Shown: positions 1 to 9,821 of the stretch, one piece after another
Layout: each line of letters opens with the position of its first letter
Numbering within the stretch: position 1 is the stretch's first letter
Source: Coriobacteriia bacterium
Lineage (GTDB): Bacteria > Actinomycetota > Coriobacteriia > Anaerosomatales > Anaerosomataceae
Direction: 5' to 3'
DNA length: 64,000 nt
Assembly: GCA_030652115.1 (NCBI GenBank)
Contig: JAUSBK010000001.1
Coordinates: forward strand, 120,254-184,253
Made by a program: the position numbers and the translations under genes
Notes under the pieces: model-generated
Told to the model about the DNA's origin: nothing
What the model saw: the letters and a program-made list of their open reading frames with translations, nothing else
The model's database searches: none

Positions 1-227
1 CCGCCGAGATGCGCGGCCTTGCCCGCCGCAGCGACGATCACGCGAATCCCCCGACCTGCTGCATTCGTCGCCCAGTCGTGCACCTTCGTCGGCTGGCGGT
101 GTGCCGAGGCGATGATGACTTCGTACGGAACGCCAAGCTCTTCGAGCTGGGCGGCGCACTCGTCCATCACGGCCAGATCGCTCTTGGAGCCCATGATGAT
201 TCCCACGAGCGGCGTCTCTTCGGTCAC
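1..227 (-). CDS. purE: N5-carboxyaminoimidazole ribonucleotide mutase PurE, N-terminal part
   Basis: PurE moves the carboxyl group of N5-CAIR to give CAIR in cytosolic purine synthesis. The first 75 or so residues are present; the gene runs off the left edge, so its C-terminus is not visible. The glycine-rich GIIMGSKSD segment, ASAHRQP (normally SAHRTP in class I enzymes) and AAAGKAAHLGG are the family's substrate-loop motifs. A GTG start at 227 is preceded by AGGGAGG. It lies 11 bases after the stop of a radical SAM gene and downstream of purD, so the three are probably one transcript. Confidence 0.93.
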   Translation of the reverse strand, partial: MTEETPLVGIIMGSKSDLAVMDECAAQLEELGVPYEVIIASAHRQPTKVHDWATNAAGRGIRVIVAAAGKAAHLG

Positions 228-238
228 AAGCTGCCTCC

Positions 239-1561
239 CTACGCGTCGTCCGCGCACCCGGTCGCGCATGCCGTAGCCCCGTCGCCGAAGAGCAGCTGGC
301 GCTCGTCGGAGGCGAGCGCATTGCGCGCCGTGTCTCGCAGGTTGTTCAGGTGCGCGAACATCGTACGCTGCATCACGACCGCGAGATAGCGGCCCTTTGG
401 CGTGAGCGTGAGCTCCTCGTCGTTGTCGGTGGCGAAGCCGCCGAAGGTGCGGAAGAAGAGCATCTCTTTCCAGAGGCCACGCTCCACACCCACGCCGAAG
501 TCCCGCTTGAAGGCCTTCTTGTCGAGCCGAAGCCCGAACAGCCGCATCAGGAACCGGTAGCGCATCTGGTTCGCGAGGCTGTTGTTGGCGCTTCCCACCG
601 CCACCGGCATGCGACCCTCGGCTATGGCGGCGCTGTAGTCGCGCAGCGAGAACGTGGTGAGGTAGATGTCACCGCGCAGGTAGCTGAACGCGCCGCTGCC
701 GATGCCCACATACTCCTCGTAGTCCACGATGTACTCGTCGATCATGCCACCGCCGATGCGCGAGAAGGTCCAGGCGGTCGACAGCTCGAACGTGTCGGCG
801 AGCTCGCGCGAGAGGATCTCGTAGTAGCGGGCCTCCCGGTCGTAGTCCACCATGCCGACCGTGCGCTTGAGCTGGGTGGCCACCGAGCGAGAGGCCATCA
901 GCGGGTAGAACGTCGTCTGGTTGCAGCGGCTCGCCTTCACCATCTCGATGTCCCGACGCAGGACCTCCTCGGTCTGCGAGGGGAAGTTGAAGATCATGTC
1001 CACGTTGAGCGAGTGGAAGAAGCCCTCAAGCGACTGCAGGCGCTCGTGGATCTCGGCGCCCGAACCATACTTGTCGTAGCGGTCCATCTGCTTCAGCAGG
1101 CCGTCATCGAAGCTCTGCACGCCCACGCTCATGCGCTGCACCCGATCCTTGAGCGGCTCGAGGATCTCGGGGATCAGATGGTTCGGGTTCGTCTCGGTGG
1201 ACACCTCAAGCGCTCCGAACAGCTCGCGCGCGAGATCGATGGTCTCGCAGAGCTCGTCCACGAGGATCGTAGGCGTGCCTCCGCCGATGTACAGCGAGTC
1301 GAACGCATAGCCGAGGTCGGCGACCATCCGCATCTGTGCGCGCAGGCTCTTGAAGTAGGCGCGCGCAGGATCCTCGGAAAACGGGAAGCGATTGAAGCTG
1401 CAGTACGGGCAGAGCCGCTCGCAGAAGGGCACATGCGCGTAGAGCAGGTACTGCTTCCCGGATTCAGGCCCCTGCAACGATGGCACCTGGCGAGGGGCCT
1501 TGGCGAAATAGCCGCCCTGCGTCGTAGCGACCGCTGCCGACAGGAGCCGCTCGGCAAGCAT
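239..1561 (-). CDS. radical SAM protein, coproporphyrinogen III oxidase (HemN/HemW) family
   Basis: Cytosolic radical SAM enzyme of about 440 residues. HVPFCERLCPYCSF carries the CX3CX2C motif for the SAM-binding [4Fe-4S] cluster, and YIGGGTPT plus the TETNPNH segment are typical of the HemN/HemW group. Members include oxygen-independent coproporphyrinogen oxidases, haem chaperones and haem-degrading methyltransferases; sequence alone does not pick one here. I start it at the ATG at 1561, whose A is shared with the purD stop (TGATG), rather than a longer in-frame extension inside purD. Its place between purD and purE is unusual, and a role in purine metabolism is not implied. Confidence 0.85.
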   Translation of the reverse strand: MLAERLLSAAVATTQGGYFAKAPRQVPSLQGPESGKQYLLYAHVPFCERLCPYCSFNRFPFSEDPARAYFKSLRAQMRMVADLGYAFDSLYIGGGTPTILVDELCETIDLARELFGALEVSTETNPNHLIPEILEPLKDRVQRMSVGVQSFDDGLLKQMDRYDKYGSGAEIHERLQSLEGFFHSLNVDMIFNFPSQTEEVLRRDIEMVKASRCNQTTFYPLMASRSVATQLKRTVGMVDYDREARYYEILSRELADTFELSTAWTFSRIGGGMIDEYIVDYEEYVGIGSGAFSYLRGDIYLTTFSLRDYSAAIAEGRMPVAVGSANNSLANQMRYRFLMRLFGLRLDKKAFKRDFGVGVERGLWKEMLFFRTFGGFATDNDEELTLTPKGRYLAVVMQRTMFAHLNNLRDTARNALASDERQLLFGDGATACATGCADDA

Positions 1562-2844
1562 CAGGCGCCGTCCGCCTGCTGCAGCGCGCGCAGTCCGATG
1601 TCGGTGCGGTAGTGCATGCCGTCGAAGTAGATGCACTCGACGGCGCGGTACGCGCGGTCGCGCGCCTCGGCGAACGTCGGTGCTACGGCGGTCACGTTCA
1701 ACACGCGACCCCCCGAGGTCACGAACGAGCCGTCATCGCGACGTTCGGTGCCCGCGTGGTACACCGTCACGCCTTCGATCGCGGCCGCCTCGTCGAGGCC
1801 GCTGATGACCTTGCCGACCGAGTAGCTGTCCGGATAGCCGCCCGAGGCGAGCACCACGGAGATGGCAAACCCATCACGCCACGTGAGGTCGATCTCGGAG
1901 AGGCGGCCTTCGGCGGTGGCCAGGAGCACGTCCACCAGATCGGTCTCCAGTAACGGCAACAGCACCTGCGTTTCGGGGTCGCCGAACCGGGCGTTGTACT
2001 CGAGCACCTTCGGCCCATCGGCGGTGATGATGAATCCTCCGTAGAGCACGCCGCGGTAGACGATGCCGTCGGCCCGCATGCCCGCAACGGTGCGCTCGAG
2101 GATTGAGACCATCTCGTCGAGGGTCGCCTGGTCGATCGTAGGCACCGGCGCGTAGACGCCCATCCCGCCGGTGTTCGGCCCCTCGTCGTTGTCGAGCGCG
2201 CGCTTGTGGTCCTGCGCGGTGAGCATCGGAAGCACGGTCTCACCGTCGGTGAAGGCGAGCAACGAGCACTCGGGACCCTCGAGGTACTCCTCGATCAGCA
2301 CGAGGTAGCCCGCCGCACCGAACTTCTCGTCGACGATCGACTCACGCACCGCCGAGATCGCCTCCTCGACGGTCTTGGCGACTGTGACGCCCTTCCCTGC
2401 CGCGAGTCCGTCGGCCTTCACGACCACGGGCGCACCCACCTCGTGCAGGTATGCGCGCGCTTCGACCTCGCTCTCGATCACTCGGTACGCTCCGGTCGGG
2501 ATGCCATGCGAGTCCATCAGCTCCTTGGCAAACGCCTTCGAGCCTTCGATCTCCGCACCGGCGGCCTTCGGGCCGAAGACCGGAACCCCGAACGCACCGA
2601 GCAGGTCGGCCGCACCCATCACGAGCGGCGCCTCCGGCCCGATGACTACGAGGTCGACCTCGTTGTGCTCGACCCACCCGACGACGTACGACGGATCCTC
2701 CAGGTCGATGGCCACGTTGGTCGCGATCTCGGCGGTACCGCCGTTGCCGGGTGCACAGAAGACCTCCGGCCGATGTTTCGAGGCGAGAAGCGAGGTGACG
2801 ATAGCGTGCTCGCGGCCACCGCCGCCGAGGACAAGAATGCGCAT
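1561..2844 (-). CDS. purD: phosphoribosylamine-glycine ligase (GARS)
   Basis: ATP-grasp enzyme joining glycine to phosphoribosylamine, the second step of purine synthesis. The protein has 427 residues, the usual length. It opens with the VLGGGGREHAI nucleotide-binding loop, has the lysine-rich KADGLAAGKGV segment of the ATP-grasp fold, and YNARFGDPETQ near residue 285 that supplies metal ligands. GAGGGG lies eight bases before the ATG. Its stop overlaps the next start by one base, so translational coupling to the radical SAM gene and then purE is likely. Confidence 0.97.
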   Translation of the reverse strand: MRILVLGGGGREHAIVTSLLASKHRPEVFCAPGNGGTAEIATNVAIDLEDPSYVVGWVEHNEVDLVVIGPEAPLVMGAADLLGAFGVPVFGPKAAGAEIEGSKAFAKELMDSHGIPTGAYRVIESEVEARAYLHEVGAPVVVKADGLAAGKGVTVAKTVEEAISAVRESIVDEKFGAAGYLVLIEEYLEGPECSLLAFTDGETVLPMLTAQDHKRALDNDEGPNTGGMGVYAPVPTIDQATLDEMVSILERTVAGMRADGIVYRGVLYGGFIITADGPKVLEYNARFGDPETQVLLPLLETDLVDVLLATAEGRLSEIDLTWRDGFAISVVLASGGYPDSYSVGKVISGLDEAAAIEGVTVYHAGTERRDDGSFVTSGGRVLNVTAVAPTFAEARDRAYRAVECIYFDGMHYRTDIGLRALQQADGA

Positions 2845-2881
2845 GAGACAACCCCTCGGGTCCAGGACCTGCAGTGGGACG

Positions 2882-2887
2882 ATTGTA
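2882..2887 (-). promoter_or_regulatory. possible -10 element (TACAAT) for the purD operon
   Basis: Read on the minus strand, TACAAT lies 38 bases before the purD start in the gap after the DUF5648 gene. No convincing -35 hexamer sits 16-18 bases upstream, so this is only a candidate. Confidence 0.25.
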
Positions 2888-2922
2888 GCCGATTGTCGGC
2901 CGTCAGCGGCGGCGGTGGGCCG

Positions 2923-3627
2923 CTACTGGCCAAGCCAGAAGGCGACGCCCTCGAGCTGGTAGATGTCCGGCCAGTTCGCGATCACGTGGTCGGCCTCCTC
3001 GGCAGAGGCCGTATAGAAGTGGCTGCCGTTCTTCAGGTTGAAGAACCGCCACACCGGCGCCTTGCCTGCTTCGGCATAGGGCGTCACCGGATACGACGCG
3101 CCATCGTACTGGAAGACGTTCATCCAGCGGCCCAGGACCATGTCGCGTTCGGTCGGCGATGACGTGTAGAAGTGACTGCCGTTCGCGCGGTTGTAGAAGC
3201 GGTGAAGCGGCTGCGTGTTGCGGGCCGGGTTGACGGTATACGCGATGCCCTCGTACTGCCAGACGTCGGGCCACCGTGCGATCACGATGTCGCGCTCCTC
3301 GGCCGATGGCGTGTAGAAGTGCGTGCCCGACTTCCGGCTGAAGAAGCGGTAGATCGGGACGATCGTCGGCACCGGGACGAACGGGTCGCGCACCGTGACG
3401 GTGACGGTCACCGCACCTGAAAGAGCCGAGGGGCTGACCGGGGCGCTCGACGCGCCCACTGCCGGCTCCACGTAGCCGGCCGCTACCGCTCCGACCGCGC
3501 TGGCTGCGCCAGATCGCGCGCCAACCGAGTCGTTCGCGTGCAGCGCGCTCATCGCCCCGTCCGGGGCGAGCACGGTCAGCACTCCGACGAGCAGGGCCGC
3601 CACGATATGTGTGCCTCTCGTTCGCAT
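2923..3627 (-). CDS. secreted protein with three DUF5648 repeats
   Basis: About 234 residues. An N-terminal hydrophobic stretch (residues 6-22) looks like a signal peptide, followed by an Ala/Ser/Val linker to about residue 95 and three repeats of about 45 residues. Each repeat contains a YRFF/HRFYN segment, HFYT, then an E-R/E-D...W...Y-x-G unit; this matches DUF5648, found in extracellular proteins, function unknown. I chose the ATG at 3627 because the signal peptide follows at once; an in-frame GTG at 3654 is possible. The neighbour at 3901-5121 ends in the same three repeats, so the two are tandem paralogues over this part. Confidence 0.8.
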   Translation of the reverse strand: MRTRGTHIVAALLVGVLTVLAPDGAMSALHANDSVGARSGAASAVGAVAAGYVEPAVGASSAPVSPSALSGAVTVTVTVRDPFVPVPTIVPIYRFFSRKSGTHFYTPSAEERDIVIARWPDVWQYEGIAYTVNPARNTQPLHRFYNRANGSHFYTSSPTERDMVLGRWMNVFQYDGASYPVTPYAEAGKAPVWRFFNLKNGSHFYTASAEEADHVIANWPDIYQLEGVAFWLGQ

Positions 3628-3752
3628 GCGCGCTCGTCCACACCTTCCGTGCACGACCAGCCTGCCTGAGGACGGCTCGAACGGCCGGGTTGCGCCTCAT
3701 CGCCCCCGAGCCGTGGTCGTCGTCTTCGTTCCGTGCTGCACCTTACGTATCG

Positions 3753-3801
3753 GCTGAACGCAGTTCGTGCATGAAGGGATGCGAGCATCCCTCCGTTCAG
3801 C
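3753..3801 (-). other. nested stem-loops in the leader of the DUF5648 gene
   Basis: An 8-base outer stem (GCTGAACG with CGTTCAGC) encloses a second hairpin made of AGGGATGC and GCATCCCT. The pair lies between two minus-strand genes, about 125 bases before the start at 3627, so it would be in the leader if transcription begins upstream. I do not recognise a known riboswitch consensus. Confidence 0.35.
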
Positions 3802-3843
3802 GGTGACCAGGGCCGGACGGACGGCACGCTTCGGCAGACGAAC

Positions 3844-3877
3844 GACAGGCCCGCCAGCCGAAGCTGACGGACCCGTC
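3844..3877 (-). terminator. hairpin with UUCG tetraloop after the M23/DUF5648 gene
   Basis: A 15-base stem with three G-U pairs closes on TTCG when read on the minus strand, 23 bases past the stop at 3901. UUCG loops are very stable and common in terminators. No T-run follows. Confidence 0.5.
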
Positions 3878-3900
3878 GGTCGATCGAACGTGGTGTTCGG

Positions 3901-5121
3901 CTACTGCGCCAGCCAGTACGCGGGACCTTCGAAGCGGTAGACGTTCGGCCAGTTGGCGATCACGAGGTCCGCCTCCTCGGCTGACGCGGTGAAGAAATGG
4001 CTGCCATTCTTGAGGTTGTAGAAGCGGTAGACGGGGGCGGATCCCCCGGCGGCGACGGGCGTGACCCTGTAGGTCTCCCCCTCGTAGCTGTACACGTTGG
4101 ACCACTGCGCGACCACGGTATCCCGCTCCTGCGCGGAAGCGGTGTAGAAGTGGCTCTGGTTGCTGCGGTTGTAGAAGCGGTAGAGCGGCTGGATGTTCTT
4201 CGCTGGGTTCACCCAGTACGCCACGCCCTCGTACCGGTACACGCCGGACCAACGGGTGATGACGCCATCCCGCTCGTCATGCGACGGCGTGAAGAAGTGC
4301 GTAGCGCCGGCCGGCTTGTAGAACCGGAACACCGGCTCCAGCCCCGGCGCGGGAGGCGCCGCCACGGTGAAAGCGACCCGGCGGGTGTAGGGCACTCCGC
4401 CGAGCGAAGCCGTCAGGGTGAGTTCGTGTGCTCCTGCCGACGAGACCGTGCTGCCCGAAGCGACGGGCGCACCGTCGAGGGTCGCCGTTAAGGTGCCCGC
4501 GTCGGCGCCCGTGCACGAGAAGCAGAGCGTCACGGGACAGTAGTAGGGCGGCATTCCCTCGGAGACGCCGGTCACGGCGAACGCGACCGGTAGGGGGCCC
4601 GCCGACGTGTACTGCGTGCCGAGACCGCTCGTTGCGGGCACGATCTCGTGTCCCGAGAGGATCAGCGGCGCCGGCTGGCCGTCGACTGCACGTGAGACGT
4701 GCATGTGGTCGCCTGTGGAGTTGCCCGTGCTGCCGGCATACCCGATGAGCGTCCCGCCGGCCACGGCGCCGGTAGCGCCGAAAGCGCTCAGGTGCGCCAC
4801 GTGGATCTGCTCGCGCCCGTCGGCGGACATCCAGATGATCGAGTTCCCGTAGCCGTCGCCCCATCCGGTCGAAAAGATGGTCACGCTGCCCGCTTCGGGG
4901 GCGAACACCGGCCGCCCGGCATCGCCTTCGTTCGCGTTGATGTCCACGACCCACGCGTCCGGGCATGTGCCGAAGACGCTCCGGTGGTTGGAGTAGGTGG
5001 TCGCCCGATACGGGGTGCCTGCCGCGTAAAGGTCCCCCTGAGCGGCATGCGCGGCCACGGGCAGCACAAGCGCGGACAGAAGCGCGAGAGCGAGTGCGAT
5101 GGCGAAGCGCCGAACCCTCAC
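3901..5121 (-). CDS. secreted M23-like protein with three C-terminal DUF5648 repeats
   Basis: About 406 residues: signal peptide 1-27 ending AHA-A, an M23/LytM-like beta domain to about residue 155, an Ig-like segment, then three DUF5648 repeats from about residue 265. HLS and [11 protein letters not shown] match the later M23 motifs, but the first motif, normally HxxxD, reads AWVVD, so the first zinc-binding histidine is missing and catalysis is doubtful. The GTG start at 5121 overlaps the purA stop as GTGA with GGGAGGGG upstream. The role may be wall binding or surface display, which is inference. Its repeats match those of the 2923-3627 protein position by position. Confidence 0.82.
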   Translation of the reverse strand: MRVRRFAIALALALLSALVLPVAAHAAQGDLYAAGTPYRATTYSNHRSVFGTCPDAWVVDINANEGDAGRPVFAPEAGSVTIFSTGWGDGYGNSIIWMSADGREQIHVAHLSAFGATGAVAGGTLIGYAGSTGNSTGDHMHVSRAVDGQPAPLILSGHEIVPATSGLGTQYTSAGPLPVAFAVTGVSEGMPPYYCPVTLCFSCTGADAGTLTATLDGAPVASGSTVSSAGAHELTLTASLGGVPYTRRVAFTVAAPPAPGLEPVFRFYKPAGATHFFTPSHDERDGVITRWSGVYRYEGVAYWVNPAKNIQPLYRFYNRSNQSHFYTASAQERDTVVAQWSNVYSYEGETYRVTPVAAGGSAPVYRFYNLKNGSHFFTASAEEADLVIANWPNVYRFEGPAYWLAQ

Positions 5122-6407
5122 AGGCGCCCCTCCCACCGCCGCATGATCGTCTGTTCGCGGCTCGGTCCGACCGCGATCATCGCGACCGGCACCTCGGCGA
5201 GGTCCTCGAGGAAAGCGATGTAGTCCTGCGCCGCCTTCGGCAGTGCCTCGAACGTGCGGCAGCCGGTGATGTCGGTCTTCCAGCCGGGAAGCTCCTCGTA
5301 GATCGGCTTCGCGTGATGGAATGCCGTCTGGTGCGCGGGAAGGTCATTGTAGCGTTTGCCCTCGTACTCGTACGCCACGCACACCTTGATGCGGTCGAGG
5401 TCCGAGAGGACGTCGAGTTTGGTGATGACGAGATCCGTGAGACCGTTGACCTGCACCGCAAAGCGGGCGATGAGCCCGTCGAACCACCCGGCGCGCCGCT
5501 CGCGGCCGGTCGTGGTGCCGTACTCGTGGCCCACCTCGATGAGGTGCCGCCCGGTCTCGTCGAAGAGCTCGGTGGGAAACGGGCCGCTCCCCACGCGCGT
5601 GATGTACGCCTTGGCGATGCCGAGGACGCGGTCGATGCGCCGGGGGCCCACGCCCACGCCCGTGCAGGCGCCGCCCGCGGTGGGCGAGCTCGACGTCACG
5701 AACGGGTAGGTGCCGTGATCGAGATCGAGCAGGGCGCCCTGCGCGCCTTCGAAGAGCACCCACTGATCGGCGTCGAGCGCTTTGTTGATGAGCGCGCTCG
5801 TCTCGGCGATGTGCGGCTTGATGCGCTCCGCGTAGGGCAGGTACTCCTCGGCGATCTGGTCCACCGTGTAGGTAGGCAGGTCGTACACCTTGGAGAGGAT
5901 GTCGTTCTTCTCGTGCAGCGCCGCCTCGATCTTCTTGCGGAAGATGTGCTCGTCGATGAGGTCCTGGACGCGGAGGCCCATGCGCGAGGCCTTGTCCATG
6001 TACGCCGGACCGATGCCGCGGCGCGTGGTGCCGATCTCCTGGCTTCCGAGCCGGCGCTCGCTCGCGCCGTCCAGGTCGCGATGGTACGGCATGATGAGGT
6101 GCGCGTTGCAGCTGATAAGCAGCCGCCGGGTCGAAAGACCGTCTGCCTCAAGGCGGTCCATCTCCTCGAGCAGCACCTTCGGGTCGATGACGCACCCGTT
6201 GCCGATGACCGGCGTGATGTGCGGATACATGATGCCGCTCGGGATGAGATGAAGCTTGAGCGTGCGGCCACCGTGAATGACGGTGTGCCCCGCGTTGTTC
6301 CCGCCCTGAAAGCGCACGACGTAATCAAAGTCGTCCGCGATGAGGTCGGTGATCTTGCCCTTGCCTTCGTCGCCCCACTGGGCGCCGACCAGGACGATGC
6401 CGGCCAT
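5118..6407 (-). CDS. purA: adenylosuccinate synthetase
   Basis: GTP-dependent enzyme joining aspartate to IMP, the committed step to AMP. The 429 residues match the family. [11 protein letters not shown] at the N-terminus is the GTP loop; [16 protein letters not shown] and [12 protein letters not shown] are further signatures. The ATG at 6407 has AGGAG about nine bases upstream. A 4-base overlap couples it to the secreted M23-like gene downstream, an odd partner for a housekeeping enzyme. Confidence 0.98.
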   Translation of the reverse strand: MAGIVLVGAQWGDEGKGKITDLIADDFDYVVRFQGGNNAGHTVIHGGRTLKLHLIPSGIMYPHITPVIGNGCVIDPKVLLEEMDRLEADGLSTRRLLISCNAHLIMPYHRDLDGASERRLGSQEIGTTRRGIGPAYMDKASRMGLRVQDLIDEHIFRKKIEAALHEKNDILSKVYDLPTYTVDQIAEEYLPYAERIKPHIAETSALINKALDADQWVLFEGAQGALLDLDHGTYPFVTSSSPTAGGACTGVGVGPRRIDRVLGIAKAYITRVGSGPFPTELFDETGRHLIEVGHEYGTTTGRERRAGWFDGLIARFAVQVNGLTDLVITKLDVLSDLDRIKVCVAYEYEGKRYNDLPAHQTAFHHAKPIYEELPGWKTDITGCRTFEALPKAAQDYIAFLEDLAEVPVAMIAVGPSREQTIMRRWEGRL

Positions 6408-6585
6408 CTGGTGAGCTCCTCGAAGTGTTCGGCCCCGCGGACTCTCGCCGCCGCTCCCGGGCCGGGCACGCCGCCGAGCCAGGCGGCATGCTCTGCGTCC
6501 CCCTCAGCCAAGGACGCCCGGGCTAGTATGCCCGAGGAGCGCGCGAAGCGCTAGTGCAGGTGTGCTCGGCGGCGGCGCACGCTGA

Positions 6586-6921
6586 TCACTCGAATGCGCG
6601 ACGGAGCAGATCGTTCGCCTCGCTGTTGCACTCGGGACATCCGACGCGCGGGTCACCGGCGATCGGCCCGTGAAGGCTGCACCACGCTTCGGCGGTCACG
6701 CGGCGACCGCTCCGGAGCTTCCGGCCGCCGATGCCGATACGGATCTCCAGGTAGGGACTGCCGTTGGCCGCGAGGATCGCCGGCACCGGGCAGCCTTTGC
6801 AGTCGCCAGGCTGCCACTCGGCCGAGCGCGGTGCCTTCGCGACCCGGCACTTCTGCCGGCTCGCGCCACGCGCGAAGTCCTCGTAGTAGTGGACGCACTC
6901 GTCGCCTGTGGGTGTGATCAT
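6586..6921 (-). CDS. Cys-rich hypothetical protein
   Basis: About 111 residues, starting at MITPTGDECVHYY, where GAGGAG lies seven bases before the ATG; a longer frame to 6987 lacks such a site. Six cysteines fall as single residues near 9 and 25 and in the groups CKGC, WC and GCPEC, so metal binding (zinc or iron-sulfur) is likely. No signal peptide or membrane segment is seen. I do not recognise a named family. It stands alone between purA and the GerMN lipoprotein gene, divergent from the latter. Confidence 0.65.
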   Translation of the reverse strand: MITPTGDECVHYYEDFARGASRQKCRVAKAPRSAEWQPGDCKGCPVPAILAANGSPYLEIRIGIGGRKLRSGRRVTAEAWCSLHGPIAGDPRVGCPECNSEANDLLRRAFE

Positions 6922-7055
6922 CGGGCCGCTCCTCGGCACGCACGCGTGTACTCGCCGACACCAGTCTACCCGAGCCGGAACGCTCATCGGGACTTGGCAG
7001 GCGTGCGGAGCCGGGTGGATACTCGCTCAGGAGCATTCGACCGGGAGGGACGCCG

Positions 7056-7730
7056 ATGAAGCGCATGCCGATGACCCGCATACTCACGATCCTGCTCGTG
7101 CTCGCCCTGTTCGCCGCGCTGCCGATTGCAGGCGGATGCGACAAGGACGAGGAGACGCCCGACGTCCCGGTGGCCGAGGAGGCAGACTCCGGGTCCGAGA
7201 GCGCCGATGGCGAAGCCGTGACCGACGCAGATGACGCTGTCGAGACGCCTGCCGAGGACGGCAGCGGCGCCGGCGAGGCCACAAACGCCCCGGCGACGAT
7301 CACCGTGCGTCTGTACTGGGTCGAGGCCGGCGAGAATGCGATCGGCATCGAGCGCACGCTCCCCTACACGCAGGCGGTCGCCACCGCCGCGATGAATGCG
7401 CTGCTTGCCGGACCCACGGCCCAGGAGCAGGCCACCTGGCCTGCCATCAGCAGCGCGATCCCGGCCGGCACGACGCTCAACGGCGTCACGGTCGCCGGTG
7501 GTGTGGCGAAAGTCGACCTCTCCTCGGAGTTCGAGTCGGGCGGCGGCACGTTCTCGGTCACCGCGCGCCTCGCACAGGTGGTCTACACGCTCGAGCAGTT
7601 CCCCACGGTGGATGCCGTGGAGTTCTACCTCGATGGCGTGAAAGTCGAGATGTTCTCGGGCGAGGGACTCATCCTCGACGGCCCGCAGACACTCGACGAC
7701 TACGACGGCTACCTGCCGATCGACGCGTAG
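7056..7730 (+). CDS. GerMN-domain lipoprotein
   Basis: About 224 residues. A signal sequence ends in AGG-C near residue 28, giving a lipid-anchored protein. An acidic linker rich in D/E/S/A follows to about residue 85, then a GerMN domain with VRLYWVE, the TAAMNALLAGPT helix, VAKVDLSSEF and LAQVVYTLEQFPTVDAVEFYLDG. GerMN domains occur in spore germination lipoprotein GerM and in many envelope lipoproteins of non-sporulating bacteria; the exact role is unknown. GGGAGGG precedes the ATG. It seems monocistronic. Confidence 0.85.
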   Translation: MKRMPMTRILTILLVLALFAALPIAGGCDKDEETPDVPVAEEADSGSESADGEAVTDADDAVETPAEDGSGAGEATNAPATITVRLYWVEAGENAIGIERTLPYTQAVATAAMNALLAGPTAQEQATWPAISSAIPAGTTLNGVTVAGGVAKVDLSSEFESGGGTFSVTARLAQVVYTLEQFPTVDAVEFYLDGVKVEMFSGEGLILDGPQTLDDYDGYLPIDA

Positions 7731-7844
7731 GAACGCACCCGTCCCGGTGCATCGGCACGGAATCGCACGCACGCAGCCGCAATCACATCCTGCTGACAGT
7801 CGGACGGTTATGCTCTGCCAATACCGCATGACGAAGGGAACCTC

Positions 7845-9821
7845 GTGGCCGCCGGCACCACGCTGAGAGCTCGTCTCATGATCGGATTCACGGCAATCAT
7901 CGCCGGTGCGCTTCTGCTCGCCGCGGCCTTTGGCATCTGGCGTTTCGATGCCACGATCACCCAGCAGGCGCAAGCCTCCGTGTCGTCCAACATGACCGTC
8001 GCCTCCAGCCTGCTCGCCGATGAGATCGCCGCGGTGACGGCTGCAACCGCCGAGACCGCCGTCGACGGCACGCTACCCTTTGCCGACGATGAGCAGCGTC
8101 TCGCGCTCACCAACGGCCTCGCGCGCAGGGCCGAGCTGACGGGGATCACCTACTTCGCGTTTGTCTCGCCGTCCGGCGAGGTGGGGGCAACGAGCATGGG
8201 CACGGCGGGCTACCCGTCGCAGTGGCCCCTGCTGCTCGAGTGGGCGGCTGCGGGCAGTACCGACGGCGGGCTCGCGATCGTCCCGGCCGAGGACCTCGAC
8301 GCGATCGGCGTTGGGAGCCACCTCCGGTTGACGGCGAAAGCGACCGACAAGGGCACGGTCGTGGAGGGTGAGGGAGACGGAGCCCTTGCCGTGGTGTCGG
8401 TGGCACCCACGAACGGCGGCGTCCTCGTGGGCGTGCGCATCCTCAAGCTCGACAACGAGTTCGTGGACTCAGTGGTCGCGAAGGTCGGCGGAACGTCAAC
8501 GCTCTTCCAGGGCGGCGTTCGCGTAGCGACGACCCTCACCGACGAGGACGGCTATCGGGCGCTCGGCACCGTGGTCTCCGACACCGTGCGCAGGGCCGTT
8601 CTCGAGAACGGCGAGTCGTATCTGGGTGACGCGTTCGTCTTCGATCGCACATACCTTGCCGCGTACGAGCCCCTCCGCGATCCGACCGACACGGTCGTCG
8701 GCATGCTGTACGTGGGTGTGGACGAGACCCCCTACTCGGACGCCACTCGAGGCTTCGCGCTCGCCTTCTCGGCCGTGATCCTGTTCGCGCTCGTGGCCGC
8801 GCTCATCGGAGCACTGAACGTGAGCAAGTCCCTCGCCACGCCGCTCATGCAGATGAGCGACGCCGCCGGGCAGGTGGCAAACGGCGACCTGACGGCTCAG
8901 GTGCCCACTGCGGGTTATCGCGAACTCCGGCAGCTCGGCGAATCGTTCAATACGATGACCGGCGGCCTGAAGACGATGATCTGGCACGTTGACCAGTCGG
9001 TGAGCCAACTCCGGACGGTCGCCTCACAGATAACGGCTGCCTCGCGGTCGTCCGCCGAGCAGGCCACGGCGCAGGCCTCATCGGTCGCACAGACCACGGC
9101 GACCCTGGAGGAACTCTCGCGGAGCTTCCAGTCCGTTGCCGACGGCGCGCGCAAGGTGCTCCACGTGGCCGAAGACGCGCTCGAATCCGCGCAGACCGGC
9201 GCCGCGACCATCGACCGCGCCCACGACGCTATGGACGAACTCGCGACGGGCGCGCGGGACATCGCCGGAGCCGCGTCCGCGATGAACGAGGTCGCCGACG
9301 GCATCACGGACATGACGTCGATCATCGGCGGGATCGCCGAGCAGACCAAGATCCTCGCGCTCAACGCCGCCATCGAAGCCGCGCGCGCCGGCGAGGCCGG
9401 CAAGGGCTTTGCGGTCGTCTCCTCGGAAATCCGCACACTCGCCAACAGCGTCTCGGTGTCCGCAGCGCGGATAGCCGAGATGGTCACCGGGATACAGGAC
9501 GCCACCGCGCGACTCCAGGCCGCGGCCTCCCGCCAGACGGCGCTGTCCGACGGCACCGTGCGGTCGAGCGACGAGTCGCGCGCGACCTTCGATGCGATCG
9601 TGCAGCAGATGGCCGACACGGCCTCGGCCGCGCGTGAGATCGCCGAGGCCACCGTGCAGCAGACGCGAGCGTCCGATCAGCTCGTCGAGGCGATGCACCA
9701 GGTGAGCGTCAGCACGCGTGAGACGGCGTCGGCAGCGAAGCAACTGGCGAGTTCGGCCGAGTCGGTCGAGGCCGAGGCTGGGACGCTCACTGCCGGATTC
9801 ACCCGCTTCAAGACCCGCTAG
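7845..9821 (+). CDS. methyl-accepting chemotaxis protein
   Basis: 658-residue chemoreceptor. It has a first membrane helix (about 10-32), a large extracellular sensor of Cache type (about 33-300), a second helix (about 305-325), a HAMP domain with [13 protein letters not shown] and a C-terminal coiled-coil signalling domain. The hairpin tip ([19 protein letters not shown] and following) is the conserved CheA/CheW contact. The ligand is unknown. GTG is the start, with GAAGGGA upstream. No che genes are in the window. Its stop overlaps the convergent FAD oxidoreductase stop by four bases. Confidence 0.95.
   Translation: MAAGTTLRARLMIGFTAIIAGALLLAAAFGIWRFDATITQQAQASVSSNMTVASSLLADEIAAVTAATAETAVDGTLPFADDEQRLALTNGLARRAELTGITYFAFVSPSGEVGATSMGTAGYPSQWPLLLEWAAAGSTDGGLAIVPAEDLDAIGVGSHLRLTAKATDKGTVVEGEGDGALAVVSVAPTNGGVLVGVRILKLDNEFVDSVVAKVGGTSTLFQGGVRVATTLTDEDGYRALGTVVSDTVRRAVLENGESYLGDAFVFDRTYLAAYEPLRDPTDTVVGMLYVGVDETPYSDATRGFALAFSAVILFALVAALIGALNVSKSLATPLMQMSDAAGQVANGDLTAQVPTAGYRELRQLGESFNTMTGGLKTMIWHVDQSVSQLRTVASQITAASRSSAEQATAQASSVAQTTATLEELSRSFQSVADGARKVLHVAEDALESAQTGAATIDRAHDAMDELATGARDIAGAASAMNEVADGITDMTSIIGGIAEQTKILALNAAIEAARAGEAGKGFAVVSSEIRTLANSVSVSAARIAEMVTGIQDATARLQAAASRQTALSDGTVRSSDESRATFDAIVQQMADTASAAREIAEATVQQTRASDQLVEAMHQVSVSTRETASAAKQLASSAESVEAEAGTLTAGFTRFKTR

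Noticed and set aside
350-1612. A 420-codon open frame on the plus strand
   Set aside because: It lies fully opposite the radical SAM gene; its composition (His/Arg/Glu/Leu-rich, no motif) is that of an antisense frame in GC-rich DNA.
3753-3801. A known cyclic di-GMP or other riboswitch in the DUF5648 leader
   Set aside because: The stems are there but the conserved loop sequences of the riboswitch classes I know are not.
4965-6554. A 529-codon plus-strand frame opposite purA
   Set aside because: purA on the other strand is certain; the frame has no recognisable domain.
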